From: an uncultured Clostridia bacterium
Lineage (GTDB): Bacteria > Bacillota > Clostridia > Lachnospirales > Lachnospiraceae
Reading direction: 5' to 3'
NCBI GenBank assembly: GCA_946614685.1
Contig: CAMOHF010000110.1
Span: 1 to 5,111, forward strand
DNA length: 5,111 nucleotides
The translations under genes were made by a program, and so were the position numbers. Each line of letters begins with the position of its first letter. Within the stretch, counting starts at the first letter, position 1. Of this stretch, positions 1 to 5,111 are shown piece by piece. Under the pieces are notes generated by a model that was not told the DNA's origin, made no database searches, and saw nothing but the letters and a program-made list of their open reading frames with translations.

Positions 1-1
1 T

Positions 2-877
2 CGTGATACGGAATATACAAGGAATCTGATGGACTACGTGAATCGTCATCATGAGCTCGGGATCACGCTCTTTGTCTACACCTGCGAGGAGCAGCTGTGG
101 CGGGATGCGGCAAGAGAGGGGCTTGCGCTTGCGGTGATTCCGCAGAAGAAGGAGGCGGTAAGTGAGACGCTGCCCGTGCTGTTCCTTACGGAAGATAAGG
201 CGCTTGAGACCGGGGGAGATTTCATATACAAGTACCAGAGCGCAAAACAACTTGCACAAAGGATTCGAAGCAAGATCGCGGATGACGGTGAGCGGCCGAC
301 GCGTACGACGCAGATCTATGGGGTGTATTCACCGCTTGGCAGAAGCGGGAAAACGACGCTTGCGCGGGGACTGTGTGCCGTCGGCAGGAACAGTCTTTAC
401 GTTTCGCTGGAGGACTATCATCCGGCACCGGATGGGGAGGATGCCGGGGCGGAAGGAGACAGGATGCTGTACCTGATCGCAGGCGGGAACAGGGATTTTG
501 CAGGGATGATACCGCATCGCGGTATGCCGTATGATGCCATCCTCGAGAACTGCAGATTTGCGGAACTGCGGAATCTGGGAGAGGAGGAACTTCGCTTTAT
601 GTGCAGGACACTTGCGGAAGATGGCAGGTATCAGAGGATTGTGCTTGATATCGGAACGGGGGCTATGGCTGGGCTTTCAGTGCTTTCAGTGTGCGACAGG
701 ATCTACGTTCCGATCCTGCAGGACGAGGTGTCCTGCGGCAAGCTGGATGTCTTTAAAAAGCAGATCGCGTACGGCAATCTGCGCGAACTCCTTCCGAAGA
801 TCCGGTATATGACGGTGCCTGTGATGCGGCCGGATGATGAGGATTTTTTGACATGGATACGCGAGGGGGATCTTTAG
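2..877 (+). CDS. tadZ: TadZ/CpaE-like pilus localisation ATPase, 5' truncated
   Basis: Likely polar-localisation ATPase of the Tad pilus, MinD/ParA superfamily, cytoplasmic. The frame is open to the window edge: codons before ATG 29 read RDTEYTRNL without a stop, and no good ribosome site precedes that ATG, so the real start is probably upstream. Numbering from ATG 29, residues 1-85 look like a receiver fold (strands near 12-17, 32-38, 49-53, 64-68) with no phosphoacceptor Asp after the third strand (LALAVIP). A P-loop, SPLGRSGKTT, lies at 101-110 (Lys108), and a Walker B-like RIVLDIGTG at 203-211 (Asp207). The MinD signature lysine is absent: the -5 position is Leu103. An atypical receiver plus ATPase domain is the known architecture of TadZ, including the structurally solved Eubacterium rectale protein. 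The stop TAG directly abuts the next ATG. The ATPase assignment is firm; the TadZ role rests on domain order and context. Confidence 0.88.
   Translation, partial: RDTEYTRNLMDYVNRHHELGITLFVYTCEEQLWRDAAREGLALAVIPQKKEAVSETLPVLFLTEDKALETGGDFIYKYQSAKQLAQRIRSKIADDGERPTRTTQIYGVYSPLGRSGKTTLARGLCAVGRNSLYVSLEDYHPAPDGEDAGAEGDRMLYLIAGGNRDFAGMIPHRGMPYDAILENCRFAELRNLGEEELRFMCRTLAEDGRYQRIVLDIGTGAMAGLSVLSVCDRIYVPILQDEVSCGKLDVFKKQIAYGNLRELLPKIRYMTVPVMRPDDEDFLTWIREGDL
863..870 (+). promoter_or_regulatory. Ribosome binding site for tadA
   Basis: The purine run GAGGGGGA sits inside the last codons of tadZ, 7 nt before ATG 878. It supports that start, which immediately follows the tadZ stop codon and so suggests coupled translation. 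Confidence 0.6.
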
Positions 878-2134
878 ATGGATGCGAAGGAAGCGGTGAA
901 AGAACGGATACGCCGTGATGTGATCGAACGCCTGGATATGAGCCGAGAGCAAAGCGATGAGGAAATCGGGCGCGTGATCGACGAGAGGATCCTGGCAGCG
1001 GAGGGGGAAGGCGGACTTACGCTTGGGGACAGGCTTTCGCTGCGGCGGGAGCTGTTTAATACGCTTCGCAGGATGGATGTGCTGACCGCCTTGCTCGAGG
1101 ATCCGGAGGTGACCGAGATCATGGTGAACGGGACCGATGCGATCTTCTGCGAAAAGCACGGACACATCCGTAAGACGGAGCTTAGGTTTGAAAGCGAATC
1201 CAGACTGTTTACGGTGATCCAGCAGATTGTGGCAGGCTGTAACAGGAGAGTCTCGCACGCCGATCCGATCGTGGACGCGAGGCTGCCGGACGGCTCACGC
1301 GTGAATGTCGTTTTAGATCCGGTCAGTATCGACGGGACGGCACTTACTATTCGAAAGTTTGCCGCGGAAGGAATGCGGATGGAGATGCTTGCGGATTTCG
1401 GTGCATTTGACAGGGAACTGATTCCGATGTTTTCGGCGCTTGTCCGCGGGGGATATAACATTCTGATCACGGGCGGTACGGGTGCCGGAAAGACAACGCT
1501 GCTCGGCGCACTGGCGAATCTGATCCCGAAGGATGAGCGGATCATCACCATTGAGGACTCGGCGGAACTTAGGATCGACGGGATTGAGAACCTTGTTCGA
1601 CTGGAGACGCGGGATGCCGCAGATGATGAAGGAAGGAGTATCACCGTGCGGGATCTGATCAAGGCGAGTCTTCGGATGCGCCCGGACAGGATCATCGTGG
1701 GCGAGGTGAGAGACGCCGCGGCAGCGGACATGCTCCAGGCCTTAAACACGGGACACGACGGTAGTCTTTCGACATTGCATGCGAACTCCGCAAGGGATGC
1801 CATGGACAGGCTTTCCACGATGGTGCTTACGGCGATGGATATCCCGATCGTGGCGGTGAGAAAGCAGATCGCATCGGCGGTGGATCTGGTGATCCATGTG
1901 GGCCGGTGTAGGGATCGATCAAGGAAAATATTGGAGATATGTGAGGTGGAAGGAATGAACGACGGAGAGATCGCACTGCGGACGCTGTTTGAGTTTAAGG
2001 CAAGCGATGACACCGGAGGCAGGGTGCACGGAAAACTGAGAAGGATGCGGGATCTGTTACATATCGAGAAACTCGAACAGGCCGGTCTTTTACACGAATA
2101 CAGGGAGGGCGTCATTGGAAGTTCTGAAGTTTGA
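878..2134 (+). CDS. tadA: TadA/CpaF secretion ATPase
   Basis: Cytoplasmic type II/IV secretion ATPase that should power assembly of the Flp pilus. At 418 aa it is a normal length for CpaF. Residues 1-70 form a charged helical N-terminal region. A CpaF-type N-terminal domain follows, with DPEVTEIMVNG at 75-85, and the RVNVVLDP / TALTIRKF segments at 141-161 lead into the motor. The motor is intact: Walker A GGTGAGKT at 199-206 (Lys205), Asp box IITIEDSAEL at 222-231 (Glu226, Asp227), RMRPDRIIVGEVRD at 266-279 containing Walker B (Glu276), and His box GSLSTLHANS at 295-304 (His301). The start abuts the tadZ stop and the 3' end overlaps tadB by 20 nt. CpaF homologues also serve other T4P-like systems, but adjacent tadB, tadC and an Flp pilin fix the role here. 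No degradation is visible. Confidence 0.97.
   Translation: MDAKEAVKERIRRDVIERLDMSREQSDEEIGRVIDERILAAEGEGGLTLGDRLSLRRELFNTLRRMDVLTALLEDPEVTEIMVNGTDAIFCEKHGHIRKTELRFESESRLFTVIQQIVAGCNRRVSHADPIVDARLPDGSRVNVVLDPVSIDGTALTIRKFAAEGMRMEMLADFGAFDRELIPMFSALVRGGYNILITGGTGAGKTTLLGALANLIPKDERIITIEDSAELRIDGIENLVRLETRDAADDEGRSITVRDLIKASLRMRPDRIIVGEVRDAAAADMLQALNTGHDGSLSTLHANSARDAMDRLSTMVLTAMDIPIVAVRKQIASAVDLVIHVGRCRDRSRKILEICEVEGMNDGEIALRTLFEFKASDDTGGRVHGKLRRMRDLLHIEKLEQAGLLHEYREGVIGSSEV
2103..2109 (+). promoter_or_regulatory. Ribosome binding site deciding the TTG start of tadB
   Basis: GGGAGGG lies 5 nt before TTG 2115, inside the last codons of tadA. No ATG or GTG with a comparable site is seen nearby in this frame, so TTG is the best-supported start. 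Confidence 0.55.
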
Positions 2135-2849
2135 CCGAAGACGTTTTTACCTGAAGGAAATTTTCAAACTATTCACTTTTTCATTTGTAACAGCCTGGAT
2201 ATGCTATAGGTCCCGGCTCGGAATCATTGTTACGCTCCCCGCAGGGGGGATCCTGTTTTTCACAGATTATCAAAAAGAATGCGCACGGACGAAGGAACGA
2301 ATCCTTTCGTCATTTAAAGATGCCATGTTGTTGCTGGCCGGAGCCATGCGCGCCGGTTACTCGCTGGAACAGGGGCTGATCCGCGTGACCGGAGATTACG
2401 CGCGTATGCACGGGAAGGACGTTATGGAGGCGGAGCTGCGCCGTATGGTGCACGGACTTTCGTTGAAACGTCCGGTGGAAGATCTTTTCTTTGATCTGGC
2501 GCGCCGTACCGGACTCTCGGAGATAGAGAGCCTGTCGGAGAACATCAGTCTTGCCAGGAGGTACGGAGGAAGCATTTCGTCCATGATCGCTCTGACTGCG
2601 GACGAACTGTCGGAGAAGGCAAGAACAGCGCTTGAGGTTCGGACGGCCATGGCGGCAAAGCGTCTCGAGGGACGCTTGATGACGGCCGTTCCGGCGGTTG
2701 TGATGCTTTACCTTTGGCTTACCAACGAATCCTATGTGCGCGTGCTTTACGAGGGTATCGCCGGAAGAGCGATCATGACGCTGGTGTTTGCGGTAAATAT
2801 GGCATGTTTTTTCTGGATGGAACAAATCAGTAAGGAGGGGCAAATGTGA
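2115..2849 (+). CDS. tadB: TadB-like T2SF inner-membrane platform protein
   Basis: Inner-membrane platform subunit of the Tad apparatus (type II secretion F family), expected to couple the TadA motor to pilin extrusion. It has 244 aa with a TTG start. Two adjacent hydrophobic segments near residues 17-31 and 35-50 precede a cytoplasmic T2SF domain at about 62-186. That domain carries LLLAGAMRAGYSLEQGL at 71-87, LARRYGGSISSMI at 146-158 and a basic KRLEGR before the next membrane segment. Two further membrane segments lie at about 188-203 and 217-235. This four-helix layout with one cytoplasmic domain is typical of TadB. The gene overlaps tadA by 20 nt and ends in a TGATG junction with tadC, so coupled translation and near-equal output are likely. 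The start is somewhat uncertain because TTG is weak and the N-terminus (MEVLKFDRRRF) is short before the first membrane segment. Confidence 0.9.
   Translation: MEVLKFDRRRFYLKEIFKLFTFSFVTAWICYRSRLGIIVTLPAGGILFFTDYQKECARTKERILSSFKDAMLLLAGAMRAGYSLEQGLIRVTGDYARMHGKDVMEAELRRMVHGLSLKRPVEDLFFDLARRTGLSEIESLSENISLARRYGGSISSMIALTADELSEKARTALEVRTAMAAKRLEGRLMTAVPAVVMLYLWLTNESYVRVLYEGIAGRAIMTLVFAVNMACFFWMEQISKEGQM
2832..2838 (+). promoter_or_regulatory. Ribosome binding site for tadC
   Basis: AAGGAGG (within AAGGAGGGG) lies 10 nt before ATG 2849 and 7 nt before the in-frame GTG 2846. Both starts are possible and differ by one residue. ATG 2849 is preferred because it shares its A with the tadB stop (TGATG), a common re-initiation arrangement. 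Confidence 0.7.
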
Positions 2850-4195
2850 TGGTATATTTCGGTGCATTTGGGTTGATGCTGCTTATGGCACTTGTGAGCA
2901 GGATCCACTATAGCAAGTATAAGGATGGAGGCTCGGATCGTTCGATGATCGTTTCTGTGCTTGCGGGTCAGATGAGAAAGACCCGCGCCATCGGAGAAAA
3001 GGAGGCGCAACAGCTGGCTGCGGACTGGCTTGTGAAACGTGCCTTCGGCTGTTTTCTCGTTCTGGCGCTTTCTTTTTTGCTGGGCGGTATTTTCGCTGTC
3101 GGGGAGCGTAACCGGCAGGAGGATATGACACTGGCGCGGGAGGGGTATGACGGACGGGAGATTTCGCAGAAGCTATTTCTGACTGATGATGATGAGATGG
3201 AGACCCTGGAGCTTAAGGTGGAACCCCTGTCATATACGAAGGAGACTTTTGATATGGCATCGGAGGACGTATTTGCAAATCTTACGGAGAGCATCCGAGC
3301 TTCGGAACAGGATGGGTGTATCTCGGAGGATCTGACGCTTCCGCTCACCGATGAGGGAGGATCGGTGCGGCTTAGCTGGACCTCGGATCGCCCGGATATT
3401 ATGACTTCTTACGGAAAACTTGCGGTATGTGATCCGGGGGACTATCCGGTGAATCTGACCGTGAAAGCGAGTGCCGGAGATTTTGAACGTGCGTATACGA
3501 TCGGGATCACGGTGCGTAAGACAGGGGCTTCCGGGAATTCGGGAATCGCTGCTGCCAAAGAGCAGCTGATCCGCATGGAAGAACAAAACAGAAACATGGA
3601 AACGCTGACGATCCCGGAAGAAATCGACGGGGTATCGATCAGTATGAAACATACACACCGAACATCTGTGAAAATCGTGGTCATCGGCGTGCTTGCGTCG
3701 GTGATCCCGATTGTTACGGCAGTGAGCAGACTGCGCGAAGAAGGTGCGAAGCGGGATGAACAACTGCTTGCGTTTTATCCGGAAATCCTTGCAAGACTGT
3801 CGCTGCTTGTGGCTGCGGGCATGACCATACGGGCCGGCCTGAAACGACTGGCGGAAAGAGAAGACGTGCCGAAGGTGTTGATTAGAGAAATACACTATAC
3901 GCTGCACCGGATCGATGCGGGTCAGGCGGAGAATCTGTGTTACGAGGCACTCGGGTACAGGCTGGAATTGCCGGAGTATCAGAGGCTCTTTGATCACATC
4001 AGTAATCTCCTGACGATGGGCAACGATCAACTGCTGAAGCTGATGAAGGACGAGCGCGTGCAGGTGCTTGCAAAACGCAGGGAGTATGTAAGACAGCGAG
4101 GGGAGACCGCATCGACGAAGATGCTCTTTCCGATGATCATACTGCTTGCGCTCACGATGTTGGTAATAATTTATCCGGCGTTTGCCGGTTTCTGA
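2849..4195 (+). CDS. tadC: TadC-like T2SF platform protein with extracytoplasmic Ig-like insert
   Basis: Second inner-membrane platform protein of the Tad machine, about 448 aa, well above the roughly 300 aa usual for TadC. Numbering from GTG 2846, membrane segments lie near 3-19, 67-86, 275-294 and 427-446. The loops at 20-66 and 295-425 are basic and should be cytoplasmic, which puts residues 87-274 outside. The C-terminal T2SF domain is recognisable: RDEQLLAFYPEILARLSLLVAAGMTIRAG spans 303-331, and TASTKMLFPM at 421-430 precedes the last helix. The outer insert has an acidic stretch (111-145) and then a segment at about 145-225 whose LPLTDEGGSVRLSWTSDRPD, S-Y-G-K-L and G-D-Y-P-V-N-L-T-V sequences look like a bacterial Ig-like fold of the atrophied (aBig) type. 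The second cytoplasmic region is a full T2SF domain, so this is an elaborated TadC, not a fusion of unrelated genes. GTG 2846 is an alternative start. Confidence 0.87.
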   Translation: MVYFGAFGLMLLMALVSRIHYSKYKDGGSDRSMIVSVLAGQMRKTRAIGEKEAQQLAADWLVKRAFGCFLVLALSFLLGGIFAVGERNRQEDMTLAREGYDGREISQKLFLTDDDEMETLELKVEPLSYTKETFDMASEDVFANLTESIRASEQDGCISEDLTLPLTDEGGSVRLSWTSDRPDIMTSYGKLAVCDPGDYPVNLTVKASAGDFERAYTIGITVRKTGASGNSGIAAAKEQLIRMEEQNRNMETLTIPEEIDGVSISMKHTHRTSVKIVVIGVLASVIPIVTAVSRLREEGAKRDEQLLAFYPEILARLSLLVAAGMTIRAGLKRLAEREDVPKVLIREIHYTLHRIDAGQAENLCYEALGYRLELPEYQRLFDHISNLLTMGNDQLLKLMKDERVQVLAKRREYVRQRGETASTKMLFPMIILLALTMLVIIYPAFAGF

Positions 4196-4203
4196 AAGGA
4201 GGG
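4195..4203 (+). promoter_or_regulatory. Strong ribosome binding site for the pilin
   Basis: AAAGGAGGG beginning on the last base of the tadC stop codon contains a full AAGGAGG (4196-4202) 6 nt before ATG 4209. It decides the pilin start in favour of 4209 over TTG 4182, which would place this site inside the coding region. It is among the strongest ribosome sites in the window, fitting high pilin output. Confidence 0.8.
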
Positions 4204-4208
4204 CTTCT

Positions 4209-4379
4209 ATGCAGTACATGAAGAAGCTGTTACTGGAAGAAGATGGCATGGGTGTGGTTGAGGTGATTTTGATCATGGTTGTCCTGATTGCCATGGTTGT
4301 GATCTTCAAGGAGCAAATTACCGCACTCGTTGAGAATATATGGAACTCGATCAACAAGGGGGCAAAGTCCATATATTAG
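4209..4379 (+). CDS. flp: Flp1-like type IVb prepilin
   Basis: Predicted major pilin subunit of 56 aa, inserted in the membrane as a prepilin, processed by a TadV/CpaA-type peptidase and assembled into the Flp filament. The leader MQYMKKLLLEEDG is followed by MGVVE. Cleavage after Gly13 gives Met at +1 and the hallmark Glu at +5 (Glu18), then a continuous hydrophobic helix at about 16-33 (VVEVILIMVVLIAMVVIF). The predicted mature peptide is about 43 aa, ending in a short polar tail, and it lacks the Tyr after Glu seen in classical proteobacterial Flp. This matches the Flp1-like family of Firmicutes. No prepilin peptidase gene is in view. It sits 13 nt after tadC and 21 nt before the next gene, with a strong ribosome site and a 12-bp inverted repeat at its 3' end. 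ATG 4218 is a possible alternative start (53 aa). Confidence 0.9.
   Translation: MQYMKKLLLEEDGMGVVEVILIMVVLIAMVVIFKEQITALVENIWNSINKGAKSIY
4335..4377 (+). repeat. Inverted repeat (potential hairpin) at the end of the pilin gene
   Basis: The arm 4335-4347 (AATATATGGAACT) is complementary to 4366-4377 (AGTCCATATATT): 12 base pairs with a single bulged A at 4344, around an 18-nt loop. The right arm ends on the first base of the pilin stop codon. The stem is mostly A-U and no U tract follows (the sequence continues AGGCTATCG), so it is not a typical intrinsic terminator. It could stabilise or mark a processing point at the 3' end of a pilin transcript, or be chance within coding sequence. Confidence 0.5.
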
Positions 4380-4387
4380 GCTATCGT

Positions 4388-4394
4388 AAGGAGG
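4388..4394 (+). promoter_or_regulatory. Ribosome binding site for the DUF5702-like gene
   Basis: A perfect AAGGAGG lies 6 nt before ATG 4401 and only 3 nt before the adjacent in-frame ATG 4398. Normal spacing favours 4401, the same 6-nt spacing used by the pilin gene. Confidence 0.75.
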
Positions 4395-4400
4395 ATCATG

Positions 4401-5111
4401 ATGAAGAATCAAGGCAGGGTAACTGTATTTTTGTGCCTGATCATGTCGGGGATGCTGCTTCTGGGTGTGACTGCCCTTCGGGCTGCGAATCTTTTTGCGG
4501 CCAAGGGAAAAACAGCGATCGCTGCAAGGTCATCGGTGTCTTCGATGAAGGCCATGTATCAAAACTATATTTTCGAACACTATCATATCCTCCTCTTTGA
4601 CAAAACTTTGGGGGGCCGGGGGGAGGCTGCTTTCGAAGAGCGCTTCTCCCAAAACCTCTCTGCAAATCTGACGGATGCATTCACGGTGACGGAAACAGCG
4701 GTTACGGATTTTGACATGCTGACGGATGCCGACAATGCCGCGTTCAAAGCCCAGATCCGCGACTACATGAAGTATGCGGCGGCCGAATACGGCGTGGATT
4801 ATCTGGCAGGGAAGGTCGGTGATTATGAAGGCAGGATCTCCGAGGAATCCGAGGATGCCATCGAGCGTTCGAAGGAGGAAGGAACGCACGCGTCAGATGA
4901 CGGAAGAACAGACACAGCCGGGGAGGGTTTCTCGGGAGATGAAGCACAGGGTGAGACCGGAGCGGATCCGGAGGAAGACGGAGATGTGACGGACGGATCG
5001 GGTGAGACTGCGGAAGGAAGTCTGAAGAAAGGAAAGGTGAAGGACCCACGCCGTGTCACGAAGAAGATGAAGGGCAATCTGCTGCTTGCGATCGTGCTTC
5101 CTGAGGAAAGC
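4401..5111 (+). CDS. DUF5702-like membrane-anchored Tad accessory protein, 3' truncated
   Basis: The frame stays open from ATG 4401 (or 4398) to the window end, 237 codons without a stop, so the protein continues outside. The N-terminus KNQGRVTVFLCLIM, followed by a hydrophobic segment to about residue 28, resembles TadE/TadG-type pseudopilins, with Gly5 and Phe at +5 instead of Glu. The conserved-looking core includes YQNYIFEHYHILLFDKTLGG at about 53-72 and DPRRVTKKMKGNLLLAIVLPE at about 215-235, both typical of the Clostridia DUF5702 family often found in Tad operons. Between them residues 147-207 form an acidic, Gly/Ser/Thr-rich stretch with 22 Asp or Glu in 61 residues, probably disordered. 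Most of the protein should face outside the membrane. Molecular function is unknown; a minor pilin or assembly factor is an inference from the anchor and position. Two G6 runs at 4610-4623 lie in frame. Confidence 0.8.
   Translation, partial: MKNQGRVTVFLCLIMSGMLLLGVTALRAANLFAAKGKTAIAARSSVSSMKAMYQNYIFEHYHILLFDKTLGGRGEAAFEERFSQNLSANLTDAFTVTETAVTDFDMLTDADNAAFKAQIRDYMKYAAAEYGVDYLAGKVGDYEGRISEESEDAIERSKEEGTHASDDGRTDTAGEGFSGDEAQGETGADPEEDGDVTDGSGETAEGSLKKGKVKDPRRVTKKMKGNLLLAIVLPEES

Noticed and set aside
29..31. ATG 29 as the true start of tadZ
   Set aside because: The frame is open upstream with family-like residues and there is no clear ribosome site before it.
686..1258. 190-codon minus-strand open frame across the tadZ/tadA junction
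   Set aside because: It overlaps conserved coding sequence of both genes and shows no domain.
874..2115. 413-codon open frame on the minus strand covering tadA
   Set aside because: It lies wholly antisense to an intact CpaF gene. Its product is a Ser/Arg/Ile-rich composition typical of a reverse-frame shadow, with no recognisable domain.
2185..2210. Internal promoter in the AT-rich start of tadB (TTGTAA, TATGCT)
   Set aside because: The spacing between the two hexamers is 9 nt, far too short. The AT richness is explained by codons for membrane segments.
4182..4208. TTG 4182 as the pilin start
   Set aside because: It would place the strong AAGGAGG inside the coding region and add residues foreign to a prepilin leader. 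ATG 4209 has ideal spacing.
3230..4372. 380-codon open frame on the minus strand covering tadC and the pilin
   Set aside because: It is antisense to two well-supported genes, has His/Arg-rich shadow composition and no recognisable motif.
4335..4385. Intrinsic terminator after the pilin gene
   Set aside because: The stem is A-U rich and no run of U follows. The operon continues with a strong ribosome site 9 nt after the pilin stop codon.
4340..4600. 86-codon plus-strand frame overlapping the end of the pilin and the next gene
   Set aside because: It is out of frame with both genes. The overlapping DUF5702-like frame has a ribosome site, a membrane anchor and 237 open codons.
4600..4640. Frameshift at the G-rich stretch
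   Set aside because: Residues on both sides (H-I-L-L-F-D-K-T and E-A-A-F-E-E-R-F) read sensibly in a single frame and resemble the family, so no shift is needed.

Overview
The window lies inside one plus-strand operon for a Tad (tight adherence) / Flp-type type IV pilus machine. Six genes run head to tail with almost no intergenic space. In order they are a TadZ/CpaE-like localisation ATPase (5' end outside the window), a TadA/CpaF secretion ATPase, TadB- and TadC-like inner-membrane platform proteins, a 56-residue Flp1-like prepilin, and a DUF5702-like protein with an N-terminal membrane anchor (3' end outside the window). No RNA gene, mobile element, CRISPR array, promoter or intrinsic terminator could be supported.

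The protein style points to a Clostridia, most likely Lachnospiraceae. The signs are the short Flp1-like pilin with a G-M-G-V-V-E prepilin motif, a DUF5702-type protein beginning G-R-V-T-V-F, a TadC with a large extracytoplasmic insert, strong AAGGAGG ribosome sites and use of TTG as well as ATG starts. This is recognition from memory of the families, not a database result. Nothing like an outer-membrane secretin is visible, which fits a monoderm, but the window is too short to prove its absence.

Layout: 2-877 tadZ; 878-2134 tadA (start directly abuts the previous stop); 2115-2849 tadB (20-nt overlap, TTG start); 2849-4195 tadC (TGATG overlap); 4209-4379 pilin (13-nt gap, strong ribosome site); 4401 to the window end, DUF5702-like (21-nt gap). 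The machine genes are translationally packed together, while the pilin and the protein after it have their own strong ribosome sites.

Inferred working model: the TadZ-like protein positions the apparatus. TadA hydrolyses ATP on the cytoplasmic face and drives the TadB/TadC platform, which extrudes processed Flp subunits. The DUF5702-like protein is a membrane-anchored accessory that may be a minor pilin or tip/base factor. The most notable points are a probable bacterial Ig-like domain inserted into the extracytoplasmic loop of TadC, a 12-bp inverted repeat at the very end of the pilin gene, the non-canonical Walker A and degenerate receiver in TadZ, and a long acidic linker plus a double G6 tract in the last gene. 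This is a variant of a known system rather than a clearly new one.
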